Notes: generated by a model not told the origin, from the sequence alone. Positions 37,002 to 45,858 are shown, numbered from the stretch's first letter. The stretch is DNA of 64,000 nt from Candidatus Gastranaerophilales bacterium (GCA_944322855.1 CALUQG010000003.1:88810-152809), one strand, 5' to 3'. Numbers and translations are program-made.

Positions 37002-38012
37002 ATGAATCAGGAAAAATCTGATGTGAAAGTAGCTGTTTTGGGCGCAGGTTTATGGGGAAAAAATCTGGTCAGAAATTTTTATAATCTGAATTATCTGCAC
37101 ACTGTTTGTGATATGGATCCTGATAACAGAAAAAAAGTTCAGGATGAGTATCCTGGTGTGAATTTGACTTCTGATTTTTCAGAGGTTCTTAATAATAAAG
37201 ATATTAATGCAGTTGTTATTGCGACACCGAGCCATACACATTTTAAACTTGTAAAAATGGCTCTTGAAGCAGGAAAACATGTGTATGTAGAAAAACCAAT
37301 TGCTACTGCAAGTCAGGAAGCACTGATTTTAAAAGAACTGGCTGAGTCCAAAAATCTGGTTTTGATGGTTGGGCATCTTCTTCTTTATCATCCTGCTGTT
37401 AATCGTTTGAAAATGATAGTTGAATCAGGTGAGTTGGGGGAAATAAAGTATGTTCAGTCTGACAGATTGAATATAAATTATTTTAAAAATGACAGAAGTG
37501 TAATGTGGGATCTTGCTCCGCATGATGTTTCAATGGTCAGCTATATTCTTGGTGAAGAGCCTCTCAGAGTTATTTCTGCGATGGGGGTAAGTTCTGAGAG
37601 CAATGAAATTATGGATATTACACATATTGAAATAGAATATGAATCAGGATGTGTTGCTCATATATCAGACAGTTGGATTCATCCTCAAAAAAGGGTTAAC
37701 CTTATGTTGAGAGGTACAAAAGGTTCTGCAATGTTTGATGACACATTACCTGAACACAAGCTGCAAGTGTTTAAAAACGACAAACCAAATTCCGGCAGCA
37801 ATATTGCTCTCGATTATATTGAAATAGAACCATTGAAACTTGAATGCGAACATTTTGTGAAATGTATTAAACAAGGTTTGAAAGCTAGAAGTGACGGCGA
37901 AAACGGTTATTTTGTCGTAAAAATTCTTGAGGACGCTGAAAAAATGATGCTTGGTGACAAGCTTCAAATTCTTAATCAACACAATTTTGTGTCTTCGAGG
38001 AGTAAACAGTAA
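37002..38012 (+). CDS. Gfo/Idh/MocA-family NAD(P)-dependent oxidoreductase
   Basis: A 336-residue sugar dehydrogenase-like enzyme. KVAVLGAGLWGKNLVRNF is the Rossmann loop and HVYVEKPIAT the E-K-P motif with the catalytic Lys. The ATG at 37002 follows AGGGGAAG and is preferred to an ATG 27 bases earlier. Family members of this length oxidise or reduce nucleotide-sugar or amino-sugar substrates (WlbA-like), but the substrate is unknown. A phosphatidyltransferase gene follows 36 bp later. Confidence 0.88.
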   Translation: MNQEKSDVKVAVLGAGLWGKNLVRNFYNLNYLHTVCDMDPDNRKKVQDEYPGVNLTSDFSEVLNNKDINAVVIATPSHTHFKLVKMALEAGKHVYVEKPIATASQEALILKELAESKNLVLMVGHLLLYHPAVNRLKMIVESGELGEIKYVQSDRLNINYFKNDRSVMWDLAPHDVSMVSYILGEEPLRVISAMGVSSESNEIMDITHIEIEYESGCVAHISDSWIHPQKRVNLMLRGTKGSAMFDDTLPEHKLQVFKNDKPNSGSNIALDYIEIEPLKLECEHFVKCIKQGLKARSDGENGYFVVKILEDAEKMMLGDKLQILNQHNFVSSRSKQ

Positions 38013-38048
38013 ATTTTTAGAGTATAAATTGAGGAGTAGAGAATAAAA

Positions 38049-38765
38049 ATGGCTAATTTAATTACAATCGCAAGAATGATTATTGCGTTTATCGCTATAT
38101 GTCTTTTGTTTTACCAGACACCGGCAAGCTATATTACGGCATTTGTATTGACTATAATCGCAATATGGTTTGATGGTTTGGATGGTTTTGTTGCAAGACT
38201 GCTGAAAGAAAGTTCAAAATTTGGTGCAGTACTTGATATTCTGGGAGACAGAGTTGTTGAAAATATTTACTGGATAGTTTTTGCTGTTCTCGGCTGGATT
38301 CCTGTATGGGTTCCATTAATTGTTGTAACAAGAGGTATTCTTACAGACGGTGTTAGAAGTATTGCTCTCGAACAGGGATATACAGCATTTGGCGCAACTA
38401 CAATGATGAAAACCAAACTCGGACATTTTCTTGTAGCTTCAAATTTTTCAAGAGGTTCTTATGCAGTGACAAAGGCTTTTGCTTTTGCTTTCATGATACT
38501 TTGCAATTTCCCTTTTGCTGCAATGAATTTGTTTTTGCAAGGCGAAGACCCTGAACTTTCAGCTCAGGCAATTTCAGCATGGACTTCTTTCCACAATATT
38601 TGTACGGCAATATGTCCGTTTGCTCATTTTTGTGTGTATGCGGCAGTTGTGTTCTGTGTATTGAGAGGTCTGCCGGTGCTTATAGAAAGCAGACGTTTCT
38701 TCGTTGAAGAGCCTGCAAAAAAAGAAGAGCAGGAACAAAAAGATGAAGATAACAACGAAGCTTAA
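38049..38765 (+). CDS. CDP-alcohol phosphatidyltransferase
   Basis: A 238-residue inner-membrane enzyme with about six helices. The motif D-G-L-D-G-F-V-A-R-(8)-G-A-V-L-D-I-L-G-D at about 38-65 is complete, with all four metal-binding Asp. It couples CDP-diacylglycerol to an alcohol, in phospholipid synthesis (PgsA/phosphatidylinositol-phosphate-synthase-like). The Gly-3-P specificity of PgsA cannot be confirmed. The C-terminus is a charged tail (EEQEQKDEDNNEA) that overlaps trmL by 23 bp. Confidence 0.88.
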   Translation: MANLITIARMIIAFIAICLLFYQTPASYITAFVLTIIAIWFDGLDGFVARLLKESSKFGAVLDILGDRVVENIYWIVFAVLGWIPVWVPLIVVTRGILTDGVRSIALEQGYTAFGATTMMKTKLGHFLVASNFSRGSYAVTKAFAFAFMILCNFPFAAMNLFLQGEDPELSAQAISAWTSFHNICTAICPFAHFCVYAAVVFCVLRGLPVLIESRRFFVEEPAKKEEQEQKDEDNNEA

Positions 38766-39210
38766 TATAGTTTTATATGAGCCTGAAATACCTCAGAATA
38801 CAGGTAATATTGTCAGACTGGCCGCTTGTACAAATTGTGATGTATATCTGGTCGGTAAACTCGGGTTTTCTATAGATAGCAGACATTTAAAGCGTGCCGG
38901 GCTTGATTATTGGGATGCTGTTAATATCAAAAGAGTTGAGCATATTGAAGATTTGTGGCAGGAATTTCCTTCGTCAAGTTTCTATTATTTAACAACTAAA
39001 ACAAAAAATTTATACACAGGTGTGCAATTTAAAGATGGTGATTTTCTTGTTTTTGGCCCTGAAACAAGGGGACTGTCGGAAGATTTGATTTTTTCTAAAG
39101 GTAAAAACTCTATCACAATACCGATGAATGACGGACAAAGAAGTTTGAATTTATCAAATTCTGTTTCTATTGTTGTATATGAAGCATTGAGGCAAAATGG
39201 CTGGAGATAA
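38743..39210 (+). CDS. trmL: tRNA (cytidine/uridine-34 2'-O)-methyltransferase
   Basis: A 155-residue SPOUT enzyme that 2'-O-methylates the wobble base of tRNA(Leu). IVLYEPEIPQNTGNIVRLAA, FLVFGPETRGL and IPMNDGQRSLNLSNSVSI are the three knot motifs. The ATG at 38743 follows AGGA by eight bases and gives the family's normal length; the frame is open 13 codons further upstream. It overlaps the phosphatidyltransferase by 23 bp and is followed by nnrD after 3 bp. Confidence 0.95.
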   Translation: MKITTKLNIVLYEPEIPQNTGNIVRLAACTNCDVYLVGKLGFSIDSRHLKRAGLDYWDAVNIKRVEHIEDLWQEFPSSSFYYLTTKTKNLYTGVQFKDGDFLVFGPETRGLSEDLIFSKGKNSITIPMNDGQRSLNLSNSVSIVVYEALRQNGWR

Positions 39211-39213
39211 TTA

Positions 39214-40110
39214 ATGACGGAACCTTTATTGCTGACACAAGAGTATGTAAAAAATCTGCTTCCTTCAAGACCTGTTAACTCGAATAAAGGGACTTTTGGC
39301 AAGGTGTTAAATATAGCCGGCTCATTTAATTATCAGGGTGCTGCATTTTTGTCTTCTGTTGCTGCATTGAAAGTCGGCGCCGGCCTTGTTACACTTGCGT
39401 CGATAGAAAATGTTATTAACAGTCTGGCATCAAGCGCTCCCTGGATAACTTTTTTGCCTCTCAAAGATTATTACAAAAAATGCATTGCTGCAGATGCGTT
39501 TTCAGATTTGAAAGATGTTTTAAAAAATTATACAGTGGTCTCTGTAGGACCCGGTTTAACAGATACAGCTGCTGTTGGTGATTTTGTTGATGATTTAATT
39601 ACATTTTTAAATAACAGTGATAAAAAAATGGTTATTGATGCTGATGCATTGAATGTAATTGCGCAGAATACTTCTGACAGATTGCCTGAAAATTCCGTTA
39701 TTACTCCACATCCGATGGAAATGTCCAGATTGTTGGGTATTCCTGTAGAACAAATACAAGATGATAGAATAGCAGCAGCGAAATTGGCTTCGGAAAAATT
39801 CGGGTGCACTGTTGTTTTAAAAGGTAATAAAACTGTAATTTGTTCTAATTCTTTTGATATTTTTGTAAACACTACAGGAAATTCTGCTCTTGCAAAAGCC
39901 GGAAGCGGTGATGTGCTGACAGGCATGATTGCCGGATTTATGGCACAGGGGGTATCTTCTGTTGAAGCGGCAATTTTAGGAGTATATTTGCATGGGCTGT
40001 GCGGTGAAATTGCTTCAAAAACTCTTACTGAATATAGTGTGCTTGCAGCTAATCAAATTGATACAATCCCTGTTGCTATAAAATCACTTATGGAGACATA
40101 CGATGTCTAA
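39214..40110 (+). CDS. nnrD: ADP-dependent NAD(P)H-hydrate dehydratase
   Basis: Repairs damaged NADH and NADPH hydrates with ADP. The ribokinase-like fold shows SNKGTFGKVLNIAGS, DADALNV, TPHPMEMSRLLG and the anion-hole/catalytic GSGDVLTGMIAGF. At 298 residues it is the stand-alone dehydratase; the NnrE epimerase domain is absent. It is in the block between trmL and lipM and overlaps lipM by 8 bp. Confidence 0.95.
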   Translation: MTEPLLLTQEYVKNLLPSRPVNSNKGTFGKVLNIAGSFNYQGAAFLSSVAALKVGAGLVTLASIENVINSLASSAPWITFLPLKDYYKKCIAADAFSDLKDVLKNYTVVSVGPGLTDTAAVGDFVDDLITFLNNSDKKMVIDADALNVIAQNTSDRLPENSVITPHPMEMSRLLGIPVEQIQDDRIAAAKLASEKFGCTVVLKGNKTVICSNSFDIFVNTTGNSALAKAGSGDVLTGMIAGFMAQGVSSVEAAILGVYLHGLCGEIASKTLTEYSVLAANQIDTIPVAIKSLMETYDV

Positions 40111-40852
40111 AAATGGGGTGTTTCTTCCTTTCAGGCCGAATAATGGCAATACAAATATGGATTTGGATGAAAGACTATTGAATTTTGCTATAAAAAATGA
40201 CTGGCAGGTTCCTGTGTTACGTTTTTACGGATGGGCTCCTGCATGCGTGTCACTCGGCAGAAATCAAGATGATGAAGATATTAATAAAGTGTATTGTGCT
40301 GAACATGGTATTGATATAGTCAGAAGACTTACAGGCGGCCGAGCTTTGTTTCATGATGATGAGTTGACGTATAGTTTTGTTTGTCCGTCTTCTTTTTTAA
40401 AGTCTGGTGAAACCGTATTGAAATCGTATAAAGAAATTTCGGGTGCTTTGGCTGCCGGTTTTAAACGTCTTGGAATTGAGGTTGGTTTTCCTGAAACCAA
40501 AAAAGCTTCAACAAATTATGCATATTGCATGTCATTGTCTACAGGAGCAGATTTGAGTTTTTGCGGTAAAAAGATAGTCGGCTCTGCTCAATACAGAAAG
40601 CACAATTACATTTTGCAGCACGGTTCTATACTTTTTAGTTATGATACGGACAAGATAAAAAATATTTTTGGCGAGGAACCGGAGCAAAACAAAATTACTA
40701 CATTAAGAGATATTCTTCCGGGTATATCAGGATATGAACTCTGCAATGCTTTGAAAAAGGGTATGGAAGAATATTTTTCAATAGAGTTTGATACTATCCG
40801 TTTGCAAGATCAGAGCGAAGAATTTTTGCTCCGCCAAGATATATGTGTTTGA
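40103..40852 (+). CDS. lipM: Octanoyltransferase (lipoate-protein ligase A family, LipM-like)
   Basis: A 249-residue enzyme that moves octanoyl from acyl carrier protein to lipoyl domains. IVRRLTGGRALFHDDELTYS and GKKIVGSAQYRK are family motifs. A Cys (NYAYCMSL) lies 13 residues before GKK, exactly where the acyl-thioester Cys of LipM is, which favours octanoyltransferase over ATP-dependent ligase. It starts inside nnrD with GGAG upstream. Its last 59 bp overlap aroH on the other strand. Confidence 0.85.
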   Translation: MSKNGVFLPFRPNNGNTNMDLDERLLNFAIKNDWQVPVLRFYGWAPACVSLGRNQDDEDINKVYCAEHGIDIVRRLTGGRALFHDDELTYSFVCPSSFLKSGETVLKSYKEISGALAAGFKRLGIEVGFPETKKASTNYAYCMSLSTGADLSFCGKKIVGSAQYRKHNYILQHGSILFSYDTDKIKNIFGEEPEQNKITTLRDILPGISGYELCNALKKGMEEYFSIEFDTIRLQDQSEEFLLRQDICV

Positions 40853-41162
40853 TTTCGTTTTGTTTCTTTTCGGTATTTACTACCATAAGTATTCTCAAAC
40901 ATTTTCTGAGGCTGGGCTCTATATCCATTTCATTTACACATAGAAGAGGTACATATTGTATGCTGAAATTTCTTCTGACAAATTTTGCAGGAAAAGATGT
41001 TTTTAAATCTTTTGTCATTGTGAAAATAATATGAGAGATGTCTTCAGTTTTTATCTTATTTTCTTCTATAATTTTGTTGTACAGTTCTACTGTAGCTTTT
41101 TCAATCATTTCAGGAGTGTCTTCTTCTATAGTAATAGCTCCTCGTATTCCTCTTGAATACAT
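40794..41162 (-). CDS. aroH: Chorismate mutase, AroH class
   Basis: A 122-residue monofunctional enzyme that turns chorismate into prephenate. It aligns well with B. subtilis AroH and keeps the active-site set: R in SRGIRGA, C and E in CVNEMD, R in KCLRILM and Y in KHIYL. It is the last gene of a minus-strand block (pilin-like, dCMP deaminase, def, fmt, aroH), 12 bp after fmt. The 3' 59 bp overlap lipM in antisense, and both ends look genuine. Confidence 0.95.
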   Translation of the reverse strand: MYSRGIRGAITIEEDTPEMIEKATVELYNKIIEENKIKTEDISHIIFTMTKDLKTSFPAKFVRRNFSIQYVPLLCVNEMDIEPSLRKCLRILMVVNTEKKQNEIKHIYLGGAKILRSDLANG

Positions 41163-41174
41163 AATAATACCTCC

Positions 41175-42122
41175 TTATTCAAACTTTTTGTTGTGAAAAT
41201 CTGATTTAAGCTTTAGTCCGTTAGACCAGTCGTATGCTTTCATTAATGGCTTGCCTTCGGGTTTTAATTCTTTGATTAAAATTATATTGTCTATTGTATT
41301 TACAGCGATGCCGTCTTTTGTTATATCAGCAATTGAACCCGGTATATCATTAGACTGCGCATTCAAAACATCAGTTTTTAGTATTTTTATACTTTTGCCC
41401 TCAAATTTTGTACAGGCAACGGGCCATGTTGTCATTGAACGAACATGGTTGTGTATACTTTGAGCTGAGCTGTTCCAATTAATTATAGCGTCTTCTTTTT
41501 TGAATTTTTTTGCTATTGTCATTAAAGAGTCATCTTGTTTTTTGGGTGTCAAAATTTTATTGTAGAGCTGTTTTATCGTAGGGTACATCAAAAAAGGTGC
41601 TTTGTCGCTGATTATATCCATAAGCTCTTTGTCTGTCATATCGGGGGTGATTTTTATTTTTTCCTGTAAACAAATATCACCTGCATCCAGCTCCAATGCT
41701 GTAATCATTGTAGTAATTCCTGTTTCTTCATCCCCGTTATAAATTGCTCTTTGTATAGGGTTTGCGCCTCTGTATTTCGGTAAAAGCGAGGCATGAAGGT
41801 TTATTGTTGCTATTTTAGGTATATCAAGGACTTCTTGAGTAAGAATTTGTCCGAAAGCAAAAGTTATAAAAAAGTCAGGATTTAGATTTTTTAACTTATT
41901 TTTTAATTCAATATCGTTTTTTATTGAATCTGTTTGAAAAACCTCAATATTATGAGAAAGTGCAAACTCTTTTACTGGCGGTGGGGTCAACTTGTTTCCT
42001 CTGCCACAGGGCCTGTCAGGTTGTGTTACTACAGCCTGTATATTCAAGTCATTGAAGTTTAATAGTTTTTGCAGGCAGTTAACCGCTATTTCCGGTGTTG
42101 CCATGTATATTGCGTTAATCAA
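41175..42122 (-). CDS. fmt: Methionyl-tRNA formyltransferase
   Basis: Formylates initiator Met-tRNA with 10-formyl-THF. A 315-residue enzyme with NLHASLLPKYRGANPIQ (catalytic Asn-His and SLLP-x-x-x-G-x-x-P) and the catalytic Asp in ELDAGDI. The usual GTP-x-F-A start is MATPEIAV here. It is 17 bp downstream of def, the classic def-fmt pair. Confidence 0.97.
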   Translation of the reverse strand: MINAIYMATPEIAVNCLQKLLNFNDLNIQAVVTQPDRPCGRGNKLTPPPVKEFALSHNIEVFQTDSIKNDIELKNKLKNLNPDFFITFAFGQILTQEVLDIPKIATINLHASLLPKYRGANPIQRAIYNGDEETGITTMITALELDAGDICLQEKIKITPDMTDKELMDIISDKAPFLMYPTIKQLYNKILTPKKQDDSLMTIAKKFKKEDAIINWNSSAQSIHNHVRSMTTWPVACTKFEGKSIKILKTDVLNAQSNDIPGSIADITKDGIAVNTIDNIILIKELKPEGKPLMKAYDWSNGLKLKSDFHNKKFE

Positions 42123-42139
42123 ACAGACCTCCGTATTTT

Positions 42140-42751
42140 TTAGTTTTCTTCTGTCTTTTCCGGCAAAATCGTATCACCCGGATTTGTCGGTAAAGATTCA
42201 AGCGCTTGTTCTATTTCCGGTTCTGACAAGAGATGCTCTTCCTCGACAGGCTTTAAACCTTTTTCAGCCAGAATTCGGTTTGCTTCAAATTCGCTTCTGC
42301 AGTGGTCAATGAAAAGGATACCGTCAAGGTGGTCAAACTCATGTTGTATTGCACGTGCTAACAGACTTCCGTCTTTGCCTTCCATTACAAAAGGTTTTCC
42401 GTTAAGTCCTACTGCTTTAACTTTCACATTTGCATATCTTTTTACATCTGTATAGGCCTCAGGAAAACTTAAACAGCCTTCATAACTGCTGCAGGCACCG
42501 GATTTGTGTATTATTTTGGGGTTTATGAAGACCATTGGGTTTAACGGTTCATTACCTGTTGCAACATCAATAACAAACACTCTCAAATGCTCGCCGATTT
42601 GAGGCGCTGCAAGACCTACTCCATTGTTTGCATACATTGTATCCAGAAGGTCATGAACAAGTGTTTGTATTTTTTTTGAAATTTTTGAGACCTCTTTCGA
42701 TTTTTGCCTTAAGGTTTCATCTCCGTACGGGACAATTTTTTTTATAGACAT
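42140..42751 (-). CDS. def: Peptide deformylase with C-terminal extension
   Basis: Removes formyl from nascent proteins; Fe2+ enzyme. The three motifs are GVGLAAPQIG, EGCLSFP and QHEFDHLDG. At 203 residues it has about 35 extra, acidic residues at the C-terminus (EEEHLLSEPEIEQALESL...), unlike the 165-170 of typical enzymes. It follows the dCMP deaminase gene by 23 bp and precedes fmt. Confidence 0.97.
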   Translation of the reverse strand: MSIKKIVPYGDETLRQKSKEVSKISKKIQTLVHDLLDTMYANNGVGLAAPQIGEHLRVFVIDVATGNEPLNPMVFINPKIIHKSGACSSYEGCLSFPEAYTDVKRYANVKVKAVGLNGKPFVMEGKDGSLLARAIQHEFDHLDGILFIDHCRSEFEANRILAEKGLKPVEEEHLLSEPEIEQALESLPTNPGDTILPEKTEEN

Positions 42752-42774
42752 TTTATATTCCTCTTTTGGCTTTA

Positions 42775-43224
42775 TTACGGACGTTGTGCGTCAAGCTCTT
42801 TTCTTATATCTTCTACTGTAACATATTGAACCGGTGATTTTTCATCTTTTTGAAGATAAACTTCTTTTATACCTGCCTGAACAATAAATCTCTTACATAG
42901 AATACAAATAAAATTGTGTCCGTAGATATACATTGTGGCATCTTTGCATCTGTCCTGACCTGCCTGAATAATTGCATTTTGTTCTGCGTGTATGCTTCTG
43001 CAGGTTTCATACATTGTTCCGGAAGGAATATTGTTTTCAATTCTGTAACACTTCCCAATCTCATAGCAGGATGTTACTTTTGATGGGGTGCCGTTGTAGC
43101 CTGTTGCTTTGATTTTTTTGTCTTCACCTACAATTACAGCCCCTACTTTAGCTCTAAAACAGTTAGAGCGAGTTGCGCATGTTTTTGCTATTTCAAGAAA
43201 ATATTCGTTCCAGGGTTTTATCAT
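42775..43224 (-). CDS. dCMP deaminase (ComEB-like)
   Basis: A 149-residue zinc deaminase that makes dUMP from dCMP. Zinc ligands are H in RSIHAEQNAI (with catalytic Glu) and the Cys pair of ICILCKRF, where the usual Pro before the first Cys is Ile. The ATG at 43224 follows AAAGGAT and opens the standard MIKPWNEYFLEIAK start; a frame open to 43284 runs back into the pilin gene and lacks a ribosome site. It follows the pilin-like gene by 19 bp. Confidence 0.92.
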   Translation of the reverse strand: MIKPWNEYFLEIAKTCATRSNCFRAKVGAVIVGEDKKIKATGYNGTPSKVTSCYEIGKCYRIENNIPSGTMYETCRSIHAEQNAIIQAGQDRCKDATMYIYGHNFICILCKRFIVQAGIKEVYLQKDEKSPVQYVTVEDIRKELDAQRP

Positions 43225-43243
43225 ATTATTATCCTTTTTCTTC

Positions 43244-43852
43244 CTATCTGTTTCTAAGTTTGTCTCTTCTTGCTCCAATGTCATTTCTTATATCTTCGTG
43301 AGATCTGTTTTTCAAACGGTCTCTTCTTGCATTAATTTTATTTCTTATTTCTTCATGCGTACCGCCGACTTTAGAAACATCTCCGTAATTTCCATTTTCT
43401 TCTAAGACCCCACCATACTGGTTAATACCAAGATTTTTTCTTAAAAAGTCTGCTGTAATTTCGTCACTTGCGTTTTGCAGCTCATTTTGAAGTTCTGCTT
43501 TAATTGTTTCTACACCGTTTTGCAGCTGCATTTCAAATTTTTCTTCAAAAGAACTTGAACCGTCTTCTTTTATCCAGCCTATTGTATTACCACCCCTGTC
43601 TTTGAATTCAAGAGTACCTGCAATTATTATGCCCTGAGATTTTTTAGGATTTATTTCTCCGAGCATTATGTCTCTGCTAGCGGCAGGATAGATTGCTGAT
43701 TTCATTATTCTTTCTACATTCCATACGGTTTGTCTTTCACTTTGTACCGGACGTTTCTTTTTCGTAATAAGAGGTACTGTTGCTATTGCAACGATACATA
43801 CAACAAGCAATGTTATAAGAGCTTCTGCAAGAGAAAAGGCCTTTTTATTCAT
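43244..43852 (-). CDS. Type IV pilin-like protein with two C-terminal repeats
   Basis: A 202-residue prepilin-type protein: short leader MNKKA, then FSLAEALITLLVVCIVAIA, the class III / pseudopilin signature with E+5 after the cleavage site, followed by a basic K-K-K. The rest is an exported region of unknown fold. The last 37 residues are two copies of a basic 18-19 residue unit (H-E-E/D-I-R-N-x-I-x-A-R-R-D-K/R-L-x-N-R, at 166-184 and 185-202). No pilus machinery genes are adjacent; it heads the dCMP deaminase-def-fmt-aroH operon. Confidence 0.85.
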   Translation of the reverse strand: MNKKAFSLAEALITLLVVCIVAIATVPLITKKKRPVQSERQTVWNVERIMKSAIYPAASRDIMLGEINPKKSQGIIIAGTLEFKDRGGNTIGWIKEDGSSSFEEKFEMQLQNGVETIKAELQNELQNASDEITADFLRKNLGINQYGGVLEENGNYGDVSKVGGTHEEIRNKINARRDRLKNRSHEDIRNDIGARRDKLRNR

Positions 43853-43981
43853 TCTACTTCCTTATCTAAAATCCTCTATTATACTATTATTTTATTGTTA
43901 TCAGGATATAAAGTAAAGAATTTATTATAAAAATAAAACTAAAAAACCAGCATTTGGATGAAAAAAAAACGAAAAAAGTGC

Positions 43982-44009
43982 TTGCCATAATTTAAAATTC
44001 AAATATAAT
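43982..44009 (+). promoter_or_regulatory. Probable sigma-70 promoter of the HU gene
   Basis: TTGCCA (43982-43987) and TATAAT (44004-44009) are 16 bp apart. The leader is about 28 nt, with AAGGGG before the ATG at 44044. Confidence 0.7.
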
Positions 44010-44043
44010 AGGAAATGTAGATAAAAGAAGGGGTTTAAATACT

Positions 44044-44334
44044 ATGAACAAAGAAGAATTAGTACAAGAAGTATCAAAAAAATCAAAAGTAACTCAAAAA
44101 GAAACTGCTGAAATCATCAATGCTTTGATGGAAACTATCGAAAAAACAGTTGCTAAAGGTAAAAAAGTTACTCTTGTTGGTTTTGGTACTTTTGAAGCAA
44201 GAAAAAGAGCAGCTAGAACTGGTCGCAACCCACAAACTGGTAAAGAAATTAAAATTGCTGCAAAAACAGTTCCTGCATTTTCTGCTGGTAAAAAATTCAA
44301 AGAAGCTGTTGATTGCAAAGCTTGCAAAAAATAG
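44044..44334 (+). CDS. hup: HU-family nucleoid DNA-binding protein
   Basis: A 96-residue HU/IHF fold protein that bends DNA as a dimer. MNKEELVQEVSKKSKVTQKE and VGFGTFEARKRAARTGRNPQ (beta-arm with the invariant Arg-Asn-Pro) are standard. The C-terminus is a few residues longer with two Cys (DCKACKK), which is unusual. It has its own promoter and terminator and looks highly expressed. Confidence 0.96.
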   Translation: MNKEELVQEVSKKSKVTQKETAEIINALMETIEKTVAKGKKVTLVGFGTFEARKRAARTGRNPQTGKEIKIAAKTVPAFSAGKKFKEAVDCKACKK

Positions 44335-44350
44335 TTTTCTAAAATGTTTT

Positions 44351-44386
44351 GAAAGCCGCCTTAGTTTTTAAGGCGGCTTTCTTTTT
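44351..44386 (+). terminator. Rho-independent terminator of the HU gene
   Basis: GAAAGCCGCCTTA pairs with TAAGGCGGCTTTC (13 bp), followed by TTTTT. The mirror orientation may also help end the converging efflux-channel gene. Confidence 0.9.
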
Positions 44387-44401
44387 GGTTTAAATTATAA
44401 A

Positions 44402-45790
44402 TTATAGACTGTCTATTTGGTATAAATCCTGTCCGCCTGCAGCTTTGTATAAACTTATTGTTGCTATTATACAATTTATTTTATTTGCGGTTTCTTCGTT
44501 TTTAACCATCAATTCACGTTCTTTGCTGTATAACACATCAAGGTTAGATGCTGCACCAATTTGATTTTTGTGTTCAACAAGCATGTGTTTTTGTTTTTCC
44601 AGTTTTAGCCTTTCTTCAGTCTGGTCGTATATTTTGAGACTTGTTTTTACCAGTACGGAACTGTCGTTTACTTCTTGTATACCAGTCAGAATTGCTTTTT
44701 GGTAGTTATGCATAGCTTCTTCATATTGATTTTTACGAAGTTTTAAAACAGCCATTTTTCTGCCGCCTGAGAAAAGGTCAAATGATGGCATAATTCCTGC
44801 ATTTGCCAGTTGTGAAGGCCTGTTAAATATGTTGTTCCAGTGATATGCATTCAAACCGAGCTGTCCGTAGATTACAAATTTGGGTAAGAAATCTCTTCTT
44901 GCAACTTTTACGTCATAGCCTATACGTTTTATATTATCTTCTGCTTCAATATAATCAGGTCTTTTTTCAACAACTGTTGCTTTTATTTCTGTCGGAAGAT
45001 TTTTCATAACCGAGAGATTTTCGCAGTTTGTTCTTTTTATGTCTTTATCATTGTCTGAAAGAAATACTCTTAGCTGGTTTATCAGAACTTCTTGCGCATG
45101 TGAAAGTGTGTTTAGTAATTCTTTTTGCGATGTGAGGGATTTTTGTTCTTCTAAAAGTTCATTTATGGAACAGAGCCCTGTTTCATATTTTTTTTGTGTT
45201 TTATTTACTATTTCTTCTTGTATTTTTACTATTTCTTTTTGATTTTCAAGTAATTTATCTGTTTTTATTAGATTAAAATAATTTGTAGCAAATGATGAAG
45301 TAAGGGCAATATAACTTGCTCTTTCCTGCTGTTCAAGCATTTCGAGCTGTTTTTCAATACTTTTTGTTGTAAGCCTGTTTTGACCCCAGATGTCGATTTC
45401 ATAGCTTGCAGTAAGCGGAAGAAGGTATCCCCATTGTGCATAGTCAGGAATAACCATTGAGCCGTAATATTGATTACTTGATTTCATAGTCCTTCCAAGT
45501 CTTCCGTCAAAGGATACCTGCGGTAATTCATTGGCAAGAGACATTCTGACTATATTTTCACCTTCTTTTACTTTTAGTGCTGCAATTTTGAGGTCATGGT
45601 TTTTTTCATATAATTCTTGAATATATGCTGTCAAATTCGGGTCATTGTATTTTTCCCACCATTGCAGATTTAGATATTCTGTGCGTGATTGTTCTCGTTG
45701 TTTTTCTTTTTTGCTTTGTTTAGCTTCAGCTGTCATAATTTGCAGCATAAAAATACTTAGTATTACTAATGTTGTAAAAATTTTTTTCAT
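44402..45790 (-). CDS. TolC/NodT-type outer membrane efflux channel
   Basis: A 462-residue outer membrane factor. A signal peptide (MKKIFTTLVILSIFMLQIMT, cleavage near AEA) is followed by two repeated coiled-coil/beta halves (RMSLANELPQVSFDG, TKSIEKQLEMLEQQE; VARRDFLPKFVIYGQLGLNA). The N-terminal Cys of NodT lipoproteins is absent. It would give the outer channel for the EmrA/EmrB-like pump on the other side of the operator. It is divergent from marR, sharing the 28-bp palindrome. Confidence 0.9.
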   Translation of the reverse strand: MKKIFTTLVILSIFMLQIMTAEAKQSKKEKQREQSRTEYLNLQWWEKYNDPNLTAYIQELYEKNHDLKIAALKVKEGENIVRMSLANELPQVSFDGRLGRTMKSSNQYYGSMVIPDYAQWGYLLPLTASYEIDIWGQNRLTTKSIEKQLEMLEQQERASYIALTSSFATNYFNLIKTDKLLENQKEIVKIQEEIVNKTQKKYETGLCSINELLEEQKSLTSQKELLNTLSHAQEVLINQLRVFLSDNDKDIKRTNCENLSVMKNLPTEIKATVVEKRPDYIEAEDNIKRIGYDVKVARRDFLPKFVIYGQLGLNAYHWNNIFNRPSQLANAGIMPSFDLFSGGRKMAVLKLRKNQYEEAMHNYQKAILTGIQEVNDSSVLVKTSLKIYDQTEERLKLEKQKHMLVEHKNQIGAASNLDVLYSKERELMVKNEETANKINCIIATISLYKAAGGQDLYQIDSL

Positions 45791-45830
45791 AATCTTAACT
45801 TTTTTTACTTTTTTCGGCTTCCATTTTTTA

Positions 45831-45858
45831 TTCTTGTGTTATTATAATAACACAAGAA
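45831..45858. promoter_or_regulatory. 28-bp perfect palindrome, probable MarR operator
   Basis: A perfect palindrome with half site TTCTTGTGTTATTA, centred in the 110-bp gap between the divergent efflux channel and marR genes. Its centre contains TATAAT on both strands, so bound repressor would cover both promoters. This length and symmetry are typical of MarR-family sites. Confidence 0.8.

Noticed and set aside
43225..43284. N-terminal extension of the dCMP deaminase
   Set aside because: It overlaps the pilin-like gene, has no ribosome site and is not conserved in the family.
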